Part shown: positions 25,206-33,910 of the stretch, one piece after another
Layout of the letters: every line of letters begins with the position of its first letter
Numbering within the stretch: position 1 is the stretch's first letter
Source of the DNA: Sutcliffiella horikoshii
GTDB lineage: Bacteria; Bacillota; Bacilli; Bacillales; Bacillaceae_I
Assembly: GCF_008180725.1 (NCBI RefSeq)
Contig: NZ_VTEV01000002.1
Location: 342,426 to 406,425, forward strand
DNA: 64,000 bases
Direction: 5' to 3'
The notes under the pieces: generated by a model
What the model was told of the DNA's origin: nothing
Seen by the model: only the letters and a program-made list of their open reading frames with translations
The model's database searches: none
Made by a program: the position numbers and the translations under genes

Positions 25206-28200
25206 ATGTTGAATGAACTCCAAAAAGGAATGTGGGTCCGGACGTTATGGGATCCAGTGAAGGCTCGAGAAGAAAGTCCACTCCTTGGAGATAAGCAGGT
25301 AAAAGTCGCAGCTTATTGTCGAGTGAGTACTACATTTGATGAACAATTACGTTCCATTGAAAATCAGGTGAGCCACTATACCCATCTGATTCGAGAAAAG
25401 CCGAATTGGAAGTTTGTTGGAGTGTATGTCGATAACGGGAAGAGTGGAGCTAGTGCTAAAGGACAGCGAGGACTCCAGCGGCTGCTTCGCCATTGTGAAG
25501 AAGGAAGAGTGGATTTTATTCTAACTAAAAATGTCTCACGCCTTTCACGAAATGCAGAGGAATTGCTGACGATCGTTGAAAAGCTGAATGCATTGAAAGT
25601 AGGGATCTTCTTTGAAAAAGAGCATATTGATACATCCGTCCAATATAATAAGTTCCTCCTAAGTACCTATGCAGCACTTGCCCAAGAAGAAATTGAGACC
25701 ATTTCAACATCTACCAGGTGGGGATTTGAAAAGAACTTCAAGAAAGGCCTCCCTCGATACAATAAAATGCTTGGTTATGATTTGGTAGAAAAAGACGGAC
25801 GAAATACCCTTCAAGTTAATGAAGAAGGAGCAGCGATTGTTCGCCTTATTTTTGACTTGTTTTTGCAAGGGATGACCATGGCTGAAGTAGCACGGGAGCT
25901 GATGCGTCAAGGAATAAAGACATCAGTTGGCAAAGAACTGTGGAGAGGGTCGACCGTAAAACATATTCTAACGAACGTAACTTATACCGGAAACAAACTG
26001 ACGAGAGTTCGAACCAAAGACCTTTTCACGAATAAAACCACCAAACATATGAGGGATGAAATTGCGATTGAAAACTGCCACCCTCCTATAATCAGTATGG
26101 AAGTATTTGAGCGGACGCAAAGGCGCTTAGAAGAAATTAAGCCTAAGAAGAAGTCCACAGGACCAAAAGGGAATAAACATTGTCTTTCAGGAAGAATGAA
26201 CTGTCACCGCTGTGGCTATCGGTTGAACAACTATCCAACAAGAAGGGTGAACTATTGGAAGTGCCAAGCGAGTGATATCGGCGCTTGTAATTTTACATCG
26301 ATTAGAGAAGATCGTTTGCGAAAGATTTTGCTGGAGGGCTTCAAACAGAAATTTGATATGACGAACCCTTCCGTTCTTGATGTGGCCAGAACGTTGCTCC
26401 AAGAGGTTAATCAGAAGGATCATTTTGAGTTTCACCGATTAAGGTGGATGGCTGAACTGGAGTTAGCAAAAGAAGGGAAGGGTGAGCTGGCCAAAGTAGA
26501 ACAAGCCTATAAAGATTTTGAGCAACACATCGCCAGAATTGAAGATGATCGAATCTTTCGGAACCAAACATTGAGCTGGCTGGAGATAGTCCAAAATATA
26601 GAGGAGTTTCTAGAAACCATTACGATTGAACATCTTAGGGCTTGGTTGATGGGAGCGGTCATTTATTCTCCCGATGATTATCGCATTGAGTGGGTCGATG
26701 GGACAGAAACCATCGTAGGAAAGATGCCTGATAATCTACAGAAAGAAGAGATTCTTGAAAGACAACCAAACAAAAAGTTTCAAAAACAACAAGAGCATGA
26801 GCCACTGTATCAATTCATAGACGCAGAAGGACATTTGAAAGAAAGGAGTGAGGAAAGCATGCAAGCACTTATGGAAAGAGAAGTCATCAAAATTGAACCT
26901 AAAAAAGGGCAAAGCATGTTGAAGACGATAGAAAAGAACTTGCGTGACCATCCCTCCTCAACACCAAACCAGCCGGTTACAAAACCACTTAGAACTGCTG
27001 CCTATTGTAGGGTATCAACGGACCGTGAAGAGCAGCTAACCAGTTATAAAACACAGGTAGCTTACTATACGTATTTAATCCTCAAAGATCCTCGATACGA
27101 ATTTGCTGGGATATTTGCGGATGAGGGGATATCAGGAAAATCCCTTAAAAATCGAACAGACTTCAAAAAGCTGATGGATGAATGTACACATGGGAATGTC
27201 GACTTGATCCTTTGTAAGAGCATTTCAAGGTTTAGCCGGAACACTTTAGAAACGTTAAAAGCTGTGCGGTTATTGAAGTATCTCCCTCGACCGGTGCACA
27301 TATATTTCGAGAAAGAGAACATCCATACAGAAGATGCTGATAGCGAATTGCTGATTACAATTTTCGGTAGCATTGCTCAAGAGGAAAGTATTAATATTGG
27401 CAACTCTATCGCATGGGGAAAAAGAAGTATGGCCAAGCGGGGCATCATTAAAGTAGGAAACGCCAATTATGGATATCGTATTGGAGAGCATCATGAATGG
27501 ATCACCCAGGAGGAAGAAGCCAAAGTCGTAAGGCGCATTTACACTGATATTCAGGCAGGGAAAAACTACACCCAAATCATTACAGGATTAACAAGCGATC
27601 GTGTACCTAGCCCAAAAGGAAAAGAGGTATGGAGCCTTAGCACGGTGAAGGGTATCCTGCAGAATGTGGTCTACAAGGGAGATTACCTCTATCAAAAATA
27701 TTTCACCCTGGATACATTAGAAGAAAAGACAGCTACAAATCAGGGCGAATTACCGCAGTATTATATTGAAGGACATCACGAACCTATTATTGATCCAGAA
27801 GAATGGGAGAAGGTCCAAACCATTATCCAACAACGCAGCGAAGCTTTCGAGCAGCGGAACCATCAAAGGTATTCAAAAGACCAACGTAAAAACTCATCTT
27901 TCATTGAGAAGTTAATATGTGGAGAATGTGGAAGAGGGGTGGGATATGAACGGAGTTTTGAACGAAGGGGCTCAAGGGGCACACGAGAAATTAACCGGTG
28001 GGTGTGTAGGCTGGCTGAGAAGTATTATGCTGTGAACGGATGCTCCTCTCAACGGTTTCATCAGGATTATCTTGAAAAGCACTTTATTAATCTATTAAAA
28101 GGGCTTGAACAAAATGAGGCATTTCAGCAAGAAGTAGAAAAGGTAATTGCTCAAACAGAGTTAAGTGCTGAGGAGCTACAACAAGAAGTAGCGATCCAGA

Positions 28201-28829
28201 AAAGGATGGAACAGCTGAATCAAGCACTATATGAGGCGGTGGATGAAGAGCTGAATCAAGATGGACAGGATCACCAAAGGGTGGACGAGCTAAGTGAAGA
28301 AATAGTGAAGTTACACCAGAAATTAAAAGACTTCTCTGACCGCAAAAAGCTGGCGGATCATTACAGGAATGAACTTAAAGAGCTGATGAAACAAATAAGA
28401 AAGCTGGACGATAATATGAACCAGGCATTCCCTACAGATCTTTATGAACAGTTTATTAAACAAGCCACGGTCTATAAAGATGGAAAGGTTGTATACCAAT
28501 TAAGTCTAGGGATAGAGTGGTCAACCGATGAAAAGTATGAAGAATATAAACAGCAGATTTCAATGGAAAGAAAAGCACAAAGGCAAGCTGAACGAAAGGA
28601 AAAGCAAGCAGAATTTTTGAAAGGGCCAGAGGTAACCGCCTTACTGCAGTTTTGTGAAGAACCACGGATGTGGGGAGAAATCCTGGAGTTTATGAACACG
28701 ATGATGACGATATCAGCATCCTATTTCCGAAAAAGCATAGTACTACCATTAATTGAAGAGGGGAAGCTGCAGAAGAAATTCTTGCCGCAACGTCAAAGAA
28801 AGCATAAATATTATATGGTGAAGAAGTAA
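25206..28829 (+). CDS. Double serine recombinase (fusion of two complete modules)
   Basis: A 1207-residue protein made of two large serine recombinases in one frame. Module 1 (about 1-545) has YCRVS with Ser41, a Recombinase domain, zinc ribbon CHRCGY...CQASDIGAC, and a coiled coil. Module 2 (about 590-1207) has YCRVS with Ser604, DEGISGKSLKNRTDF, SISRFSRNTLE, zinc ribbon CGECGRG...CRLAEK, coiled coil and a C-terminal helical extension. At 26859 (Met552) an in-frame ATG has AAAGGAGTG upstream, so module 2 could also be made alone (656 residues). ATG 25206 follows GGAAAGGGG. Ordinary family length is 450-700 residues, so a fusion is clear. Confidence 0.9.
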   Translation: MLNELQKGMWVRTLWDPVKAREESPLLGDKQVKVAAYCRVSTTFDEQLRSIENQVSHYTHLIREKPNWKFVGVYVDNGKSGASAKGQRGLQRLLRHCEEGRVDFILTKNVSRLSRNAEELLTIVEKLNALKVGIFFEKEHIDTSVQYNKFLLSTYAALAQEEIETISTSTRWGFEKNFKKGLPRYNKMLGYDLVEKDGRNTLQVNEEGAAIVRLIFDLFLQGMTMAEVARELMRQGIKTSVGKELWRGSTVKHILTNVTYTGNKLTRVRTKDLFTNKTTKHMRDEIAIENCHPPIISMEVFERTQRRLEEIKPKKKSTGPKGNKHCLSGRMNCHRCGYRLNNYPTRRVNYWKCQASDIGACNFTSIREDRLRKILLEGFKQKFDMTNPSVLDVARTLLQEVNQKDHFEFHRLRWMAELELAKEGKGELAKVEQAYKDFEQHIARIEDDRIFRNQTLSWLEIVQNIEEFLETITIEHLRAWLMGAVIYSPDDYRIEWVDGTETIVGKMPDNLQKEEILERQPNKKFQKQQEHEPLYQFIDAEGHLKERSEESMQALMEREVIKIEPKKGQSMLKTIEKNLRDHPSSTPNQPVTKPLRTAAYCRVSTDREEQLTSYKTQVAYYTYLILKDPRYEFAGIFADEGISGKSLKNRTDFKKLMDECTHGNVDLILCKSISRFSRNTLETLKAVRLLKYLPRPVHIYFEKENIHTEDADSELLITIFGSIAQEESINIGNSIAWGKRSMAKRGIIKVGNANYGYRIGEHHEWITQEEEAKVVRRIYTDIQAGKNYTQIITGLTSDRVPSPKGKEVWSLSTVKGILQNVVYKGDYLYQKYFTLDTLEEKTATNQGELPQYYIEGHHEPIIDPEEWEKVQTIIQQRSEAFEQRNHQRYSKDQRKNSSFIEKLICGECGRGVGYERSFERRGSRGTREINRWVCRLAEKYYAVNGCSSQRFHQDYLEKHFINLLKGLEQNEAFQQEVEKVIAQTELSAEELQQEVAIQKRMEQLNQALYEAVDEELNQDGQDHQRVDELSEEIVKLHQKLKDFSDRKKLADHYRNELKELMKQIRKLDDNMNQAFPTDLYEQFIKQATVYKDGKVVYQLSLGIEWSTDEKYEEYKQQISMERKAQRQAERKEKQAEFLKGPEVTALLQFCEEPRMWGEILEFMNTMMTISASYFRKSIVLPLIEEGKLQKKFLPQRQRKHKYYMVKK
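26841..26861 (+). promoter_or_regulatory. In-frame internal ribosome site inside the double recombinase
   Basis: AAAGGAGTG about nine bases before ATG 26859, in the frame of the fusion gene. It looks like the original start of a separate fourth recombinase and may still work. Confidence 0.6.
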
Positions 28830-28832
28830 TGA

Positions 28833-28878
28833 AACCCACTGAGTTGGCTGATGCAGCCGCTTGGTGGGTTCTTTTTTT
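28833..28878 (+). terminator. Terminator after recombinases
   Basis: AACCCAC pairs with GTGGGTT, with an inner GGCTGATGCAGCC hairpin, followed by CTTTTTTTG. Confidence 0.8.
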
Positions 28879-28968
28879 GTTGTTATGGAATGTTTAATTA
28901 TGAGACAAGCCTTTCTACTGATATGGTAAAATTATCAAAAAGGTCAGTTTTTATGAAGGGGAATAATA

Positions 28969-29430
28969 ATGATTGAAACTATCAAACTTACACAAGATGA
29001 TATACAAAATATTAAAGCTGATATAGATGAAGCAACTAAACTAATTAAACATTATGCTATCCAATATAAAGGGCAAGAGCACTATGACCATCTAGGTGCC
29101 AGTTGTGTTATGTCAGCAACCAATACAGTCGATACAGTCATTGGTTCAGCTCAATATTTAGATGGTGCGTTTCTTATGCCGGATGAAATTCACGTTGAAA
29201 GGCTAGTTGACTGGTTTATAAAGAATAAAGAATTTGAGTGTGATAGAGCCATTCTTACCTTTTACTTTGCAAACTATATTAAGCGAAAGATTAATGCTTT
29301 ATATCGCTCTATCAATAAAGATGAGTTTGCAACGACTCTAACTATTATGGGGAATAAAGAAGCTAGTAAAGAATTTAAAAAGCAATGTCGTGAACGTAAA
29401 AAGCAAGGTGTTAAAATTATTCGACAGTAG
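28969..29430 (+). CDS. Prophage cargo protein A, unknown
   Basis: A 153-residue, mostly helical soluble protein. ATG 28969 follows GAAGGGG. There is no signal peptide or membrane segment. Conspicuous pieces are QYKGQEHYDHLGASCVMSA, CDRAILTFYFANYIKRKI and a very basic C-terminus (KKQCRERKKQG). I do not recognise the family. With the next gene it forms an isolated two-gene unit between the recombinase terminator and the prophage end, the usual place for cargo that benefits the lysogen. Confidence 0.6.
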   Translation: MIETIKLTQDDIQNIKADIDEATKLIKHYAIQYKGQEHYDHLGASCVMSATNTVDTVIGSAQYLDGAFLMPDEIHVERLVDWFIKNKEFECDRAILTFYFANYIKRKINALYRSINKDEFATTLTIMGNKEASKEFKKQCRERKKQGVKIIRQ

Positions 29431-29448
29431 CCAAAGAGGTGAATGATA

Positions 29449-30297
29449 ATGAGCAAGGGCCAGTACACAGCAAACCTTGATAAGTTAATAAATAAATTTA
29501 TTTTGAGGTCACGTGATTTTGTAGAGTATGCAGCACATCTTTTTGGATATACCGAGATGTTGATGACAGGAGAAAAAAACTCAAAGTTTACTTATGATCA
29601 TGAGTACTTTAATTTCACAAAAAGTACCAAAACCTTGATTAGTATTAGATTATTATTGAAAATGGGCCATAATGAAGATGCATTAATATTAATTAGAAGT
29701 ATGTTTGAAAATTATTTGAGTAGCAGATATCTAAACGAGAATGGGGAATTTATTGACCAGTTGATTACCTTTCCTTTAAATGTATTCTTTAATGAATACA
29801 ATGTTCGAAAGGGTGGGGAGATATTTAACCGAGATGGTCAAAAAGTAGGAGACCAAATAAATCCGAGTGAATTTAAAACCGGTAAAGATAAGCAGTATTA
29901 TTACACGTTTTATGGTTTCCTATCTCCGTTTGCTCATAGCAATTTTGGTATAGTAAACTTTTATCTTGATAAAAATTTATGTTTTACAGTTGAAAAGGAA
30001 AATTATCCACTACTTGTTCGTTTCTTTACAGTTTTTGTGTTCACTAAAATTTTTGAACATATTGTAACTGTCGAAGGTGAAGAATTCATTAATGAAAGAA
30101 CAGAGAAAGAATGCTATAAGCTAGTCGAGGAATCTATCAAGTTCCAATATGAACTAATCCCTGTTTTAATTGCTGCATTTAATTCAGACGATACTAAGGT
30201 TAAACATTACAATAAAAGAATGAGGGAAATGCTAAAAGATATGAGGAAATCATTAAAGGAAGAGTTGGGAAGTGTAAAAAAGGACTTTCTGAACTAA
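29449..30297 (+). CDS. Prophage cargo protein B, DUF5677-like
   Basis: A 282-residue, largely helical protein. The TKTLISIRLLLKMGHNEDAL / ILIRSMFENYLSSRYL segment and the later FYGFLSPFAHSNFG motif resemble DUF5677/AbiV-like helical proteins, some of which occur in phage-defence contexts. ATG 29449 is seven bases from AGAGGTG; ATG 29443 is too close. The end is a basic coiled coil (MREMLKDMRKSLKEE). A/T-rich base use differs from the phage structural genes. Function is not established. Confidence 0.6.
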   Translation: MSKGQYTANLDKLINKFILRSRDFVEYAAHLFGYTEMLMTGEKNSKFTYDHEYFNFTKSTKTLISIRLLLKMGHNEDALILIRSMFENYLSSRYLNENGEFIDQLITFPLNVFFNEYNVRKGGEIFNRDGQKVGDQINPSEFKTGKDKQYYYTFYGFLSPFAHSNFGIVNFYLDKNLCFTVEKENYPLLVRFFTVFVFTKIFEHIVTVEGEEFINERTEKECYKLVEESIKFQYELIPVLIAAFNSDDTKVKHYNKRMREMLKDMRKSLKEELGSVKKDFLN

Positions 30298-30355
30298 CGA
30301 ATCTTTTGTGAATAGGAAAATGGTAAACAATATATAGAAGAAACTCGTTTAAGCT

Positions 30356-30386
30356 TGCTCATCACAATACGTGGTGGGCATTTTTT
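30356..30386 (+). terminator. Terminator after prophage cargo genes
   Basis: TGCTCATCAC pairs with GTGGTGGGCA around AATAC, then TTTTTT. A near-identical terminator occurs at 33492-33526. Confidence 0.85.
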
Positions 30387-30387
30387 A

Positions 30388-30450
30388 TTGCTATAAGGGG
30401 GGATATATTTCGCGTATTTTTATCCATACGTCCTCACGGCGATGCTCCGC
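30388..30450. other. Inferred prophage right attachment region (attR)
   Basis: YifB homology begins abruptly at about 30440 (MLRQPLE onwards), while the sequence before it (translating to FAYFYPYVLTA in the same frame) does not match YifB well. The prophage/host junction must be close to this point, in or near GGCGATGCTCCGCC. The matching left site is outside the window. Confidence 0.5.
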
Positions 30451-31056
30451 CAGCCTCTAGAAAACGAAAAAGTGACCATCAGCAGAGTCCACTCGACAGT
30501 GACCTATCCCGCAAAGTTCATCTTTCTTGCAGCCATGAATCCCTGTCCATGTGGCTATTTAGGGTCAGATCGTCATTACTGCACCTGTTCCGAAAAACAA
30601 ATCAAAAACTATAAAACTCGAATATCCGGTCCAATTCTTGATCGTATGGACATTTTGCTAACGCTTAACCCAGTTAGCTTGAATAAACCCAAACTATCTG
30701 AGACTTCCGACACACTCAGAAATAGAATTGAAAAAGCAAGGGAATACCAATATGAACGATACGGAAAAGAACGATGTAATGGTAGTGCTTCCATGGAGGA
30801 ACTCACAAACTCGATTACCACATCTCAATTGGAAATCTTGCAATCCATTTCTATAAAACTTGGTTTGAGTAATCGCGTCCAGATGAAAATCATCCGTTTA
30901 GCCCGAACCATATCTGATTTAGCAGGAGAGAAAAACATAACAGACGAAGCATTAGCAGAAGCTATGTCCCTTAGAAAAATCAAGGCTAACACAACATTTA
31001 GAAAATCATCCATGATAGGTGAATCACTTCAAATTCAGCAAAAGGGCCTTCAATAA
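30442..31056 (+). pseudogene. yifB: yifB/comM-type Mg-chelatase family gene, 3' part only
   Basis: About 204 residues match the C-terminal part of YifB/ComM AAA+ proteins: RQPLENEKVTISR, FLAAMNPCPCGY, a cysteine cluster around HYCTCS, RISGPILDRMDI, then the Mg_chelatase_C domain (ISDLAGEKNITDEALAEAM). Full-length family members are about 500 residues; here the Walker A and B parts are missing and there is no ribosome site. The 5' part should lie on the far side of the prophage. In gamma-proteobacteria ComM is a helicase for natural transformation; its role in Bacillaceae is less clear. Confidence 0.85.
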
Positions 31057-31057
31057 C

Positions 31058-31837
31058 ATGCCCAGAAAACCACGCGAAAAAAGCTCTAGCAATATTTACC
31101 ACATCATCTGGAGAGGAGCCAACAAACAAGACATCTTCCATGATGACGAAGACCGCATCAAATTCCAAGATACCCTCGAGAAATATCACCAAAAATCCAA
31201 GATAACCATACTTGGTTGGTGTCTAATGAGTAATCACATACACCTATTAATAAAAGAAGGCATAGAAGACATATCCGTCACAATGAAGCGCATTGGCGTA
31301 AGTTATGCCCTCTACTATAACAGAAAATACTATACCGTCGGCCACCTCTTTCAAGACCGCTTTAATAGCGAAAAAGTAGAAAATGACTCCTACCTCCTAA
31401 CAGTCACCCGCTACATACACCAAAACCCTACCAAAGCAGGAATGGTCCAAAAACCCGATCAATGGAAATGGAGTAGCTGCCGTGGATACTACGGCCAGGA
31501 TTCACCCAATGGAAATATGCTCAACACAAGCTATGTTCTCAAACTATTCTCCCATGATCCACTAACAGCAAGAATCAGCTTCAAAGAATACAACGAAAAA
31601 ACCAATACTGACCAATGCCTAGAAGAACCAACAAAAATAAAAAGAAAACTAAACGACCGTGACGCCAAAACAGCCATAAAAACAATCCTCGGCACCATAG
31701 AGATCCCCCAAGTAAAAAGTCTACCCAGAGAAAAAAGACTACCCCTCCTTCGAAAAATTAAAAGAATAGAAGGAATTTCCCAAAGGCAAGCTGCTAGAAT
31801 ACTTGGAATATCAGCTAATTTAATTTTTAAGGCGTAA
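31058..31837 (+). CDS. REP-associated tyrosine transposase (RAYT, Y1 family)
   Basis: A 259-residue single-strand DNA transposase of the HUH/Y1 class. The HUH motif is HIHLLI (after LGWCLMSN), and the catalytic tyrosine lies in the TRYIHQNP motif. The C-terminus ends with a helix-turn-helix (EGISQRQAARILGIS). It starts one base after the yifB remnant stop, with only a weak ribosome site. RAYTs are usually single-copy domesticated genes that spread short palindromic REP sequences. Many such palindromes lie nearby, including one right after this gene. It appears intact. Confidence 0.9.
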   Translation: MPRKPREKSSSNIYHIIWRGANKQDIFHDDEDRIKFQDTLEKYHQKSKITILGWCLMSNHIHLLIKEGIEDISVTMKRIGVSYALYYNRKYYTVGHLFQDRFNSEKVENDSYLLTVTRYIHQNPTKAGMVQKPDQWKWSSCRGYYGQDSPNGNMLNTSYVLKLFSHDPLTARISFKEYNEKTNTDQCLEEPTKIKRKLNDRDAKTAIKTILGTIEIPQVKSLPREKRLPLLRKIKRIEGISQRQAARILGISANLIFKA

Positions 31838-31838
31838 A

Positions 31839-32062
31839 GTAGGGGACGGACCTCTGTTTCACGATTGAGATTGACAGGCAAGTTGATAAACGTCTACTGA
31901 ACGTAAGTGCATTAATTTACAGGTGTGGCCTTATGATTGTCGGACCGAAGGCCTTTTACCAAGAAAAGGGGGCAGATTTCTGTTTTCAGTTCACACTCGA
32001 TAAACACCAGATATACATGAGTTTTTGGTAGCTACTTAGCAGAAGGAGCAAAGAACCGTCCC
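31839..32062. repeat. BIME-like element behind the RAYT gene
   Basis: It starts with GTAGGGGACGGACCTC, two bases after the RAYT stop, and ends with an inverted partner (GCAAAGAACCGTCCC, 32048-32062). Both ends match the REP family found at 43.7, 44.3 and 50.2 kb. Inside is a GGCCTT...AAGGCC hairpin (about 31927-31957). No gene is visible in 31838-32199. Confidence 0.6.
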
Positions 32063-32199
32063 GGCGCTTTAAGGACAATTGATAGTGTCACGTTTTTTTG
32101 AAAAAAGAGGAATTAGTATATATATGTCGAAAGTATATCTTTAATTAGTGAAATTTGTAGAATATAGAAATACATAGGAATATATCATGTTGTGGAAAA

Positions 32200-33342
32200 G
32201 TGGCGTGTATTTTGACCGGAGCGGATTCAAATATTGTTGAAGAAATTTTTAACAGAACAAAAGAGGATTTAAAGAAGATGATGCCTGTAAACATTATGAT
32301 TATAGGGAAGACAGGCATTGGAAAAAGTACCCTTATCAATAGTGTTTTTAGAGAGAATTTAGCTGAAACAGGAATCGGTAGACCAGTTACTCAGCATCTA
32401 AGGAAAATTTCAAAAGAAGATGTTCCAATATGTTTGTATGATACGAAGGGATTAGAGCTTAAATCTGAAACTCAAGAAGAAATTAAGGACGAAATAAATA
32501 ATAAAATTAACGAATTATATTTAGCTCGTAACGAAAAAGACTATATTCATGCAATATGGTATTGTGTCAATGCGAATTCAAATAGAATTGAAGATCTAGA
32601 AATTGATTTAATTAATTCTTTTGCATCCAATGTTCCTGTTATTCTTGTTTTAACTCAAACTATTGGGAAAAGTGGACTAGCTTTTCAAAAGAAAATTGAA
32701 GAAATGAATCTTAATGTTAGAGCGATTCAAGCTGTCCTGGCAGAGCCTTATGAAGTTAGTTCAGATATAGTGATACCCGCACATGGCTTATTAGGGATAG
32801 TGGGTAAAACTTATGAAGTTTTGCCTGAGGGGGTGAGGAAATCTTTTATAAATGCACAAAAGGTAGACATAGATAAAAAAGTAAAGGAAGCACGGAATTG
32901 GTCAACCGGTTATATAGCAGGTTCATTTGGTGCTGGCTTTACCCCTGTTCCCTTTGCTCAAGCAACAGTTATAGTTCCTATTCAAATTGGAATGCTAGCA
33001 CATATTACGACAATATTTGGAATCTCACTAGATAAGTCCTTAATTAGTGGGATAGTTGCCTCCATAGGTGGTAGCGGAGGGGCAACATTTTTAGGAAGGT
33101 ACATTGTTGGTAATCTCTTAAAATTTATTCCTGGTATAGGGACTCTAGCCGGTGGATTGATTACTGGAACTGTGGCATCTATACTAACAACTTCATTAGC
33201 AATGTCATATATTGAAGTGATGAGAAAAGTTGCAATAGCGGAGTACGAGGGAAAAAGAATATCTAATCAAGATATTGCTATTATGATGAAAAGTATGTAT
33301 GAAGAGAATTTGAAAAGACCTAAACCTGAACCAGTTTTCTGA
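32200..33342 (+). CDS. GTPase with C-terminal DUF697-like membrane region
   Basis: A 380-residue protein. The G domain has G1 GKTGIGKST at 36-44 and G3 DTKG at 81-84. The usual NKxD base-recognition motif is replaced by a TQT-type sequence in VILVLTQTIGKS. The C-terminal ~140 residues are hydrophobic and glycine-rich (GYIAGSFGAGFTPVPFAQ; IASIGGSGGATFLGR; FIPGIGTLAGGLITGTVAS), matching the DUF697 region of bacterial membrane-associated GTPases. GTG 32200 and TTG 32212 are both possible starts. It is a lone gene between RAYT and DUF262 genes; membrane-stress or defence roles are possible but unproven. Confidence 0.75.
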   Translation: MACILTGADSNIVEEIFNRTKEDLKKMMPVNIMIIGKTGIGKSTLINSVFRENLAETGIGRPVTQHLRKISKEDVPICLYDTKGLELKSETQEEIKDEINNKINELYLARNEKDYIHAIWYCVNANSNRIEDLEIDLINSFASNVPVILVLTQTIGKSGLAFQKKIEEMNLNVRAIQAVLAEPYEVSSDIVIPAHGLLGIVGKTYEVLPEGVRKSFINAQKVDIDKKVKEARNWSTGYIAGSFGAGFTPVPFAQATVIVPIQIGMLAHITTIFGISLDKSLISGIVASIGGSGGATFLGRYIVGNLLKFIPGIGTLAGGLITGTVASILTTSLAMSYIEVMRKVAIAEYEGKRISNQDIAIMMKSMYEENLKRPKPEPVF

Positions 33343-33491
33343 ATGGTGTAATCCCCTATTGGGTTTAACTGGCTGTCACTTCTTTATTTTCTGATTGATG
33401 AGTAGGTTAACTACAGTTCATAAATTATGCAATTTTAAGATAAAAAAAATATGGATTCAAGCAATTTTAATAGAAGGAACTTATTAAATTT

Positions 33492-33526
33492 TGCTCATCA
33501 CATTATCATGGTGGGCATTTTTTTTA
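33492..33526 (+). terminator. Terminator after the GTPase gene
   Basis: TGCTCATC pairs with GGTGGGCA, then eight Ts. It closely resembles the terminator at 30356-30386. The rest of 33343-33740 shows no gene. Confidence 0.8.
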
Positions 33527-33741
33527 TGGAATGAACTAATTGCGTTTTTCTAAGATGAATCAATTGAACAAGCAGGTGAATGCTGCACCTTTTGGAGAGT
33601 AAATCCCACTTCGCCTAGAATGGACATCCGACCCGATGGTACTTTAAAGTGCAGCAGGTTTGGCCTGTCCTTTTAATCCATTCAAAAAAAACTATCTTTT
33701 TCAAGATATTCTCTCCAATATAGGGATTTAAGAGTATAATA

Positions 33742-33861
33742 ATGTTATATACTTCCATATTCTTTGAGGCCGTACGCAAATACTACCAACAGGGAGACAC
33801 ATCAAACTTGATCGCTGCCAAACATAAAGTATACGCCTTAGAAAATGATAGGAAAACTTGA
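33742..33861 (+). pseudogene. Short protein-like ORF, probable gene remnant
   Basis: ATG 33742 to TGA 33861 encodes 39 residues with a natural-looking sequence (FFEAVRKYYQQGDTSNLIAA). There is no convincing ribosome site. It looks like the C-terminal scrap of a lost gene; family not recognised. Confidence 0.35.
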
Positions 33862-33910
33862 AATGATTGAAAATCTATGAGAAAACGCCGGAGCTATATG
33901 GAGACAAACG

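Noticed and set aside
25206-28829. Double recombinase as a mere assembly error
   Set aside because: Both modules are complete and joined by about 45 plausible linker residues with no abrupt change. An error can only be excluded by resequencing, so this caution is kept in the finding.
31058-31837. IS200/IS605 insertion sequence
   Set aside because: No TnpB gene, no IS-type ends around the gene; length and C-terminal helix-turn-helix fit a RAYT.
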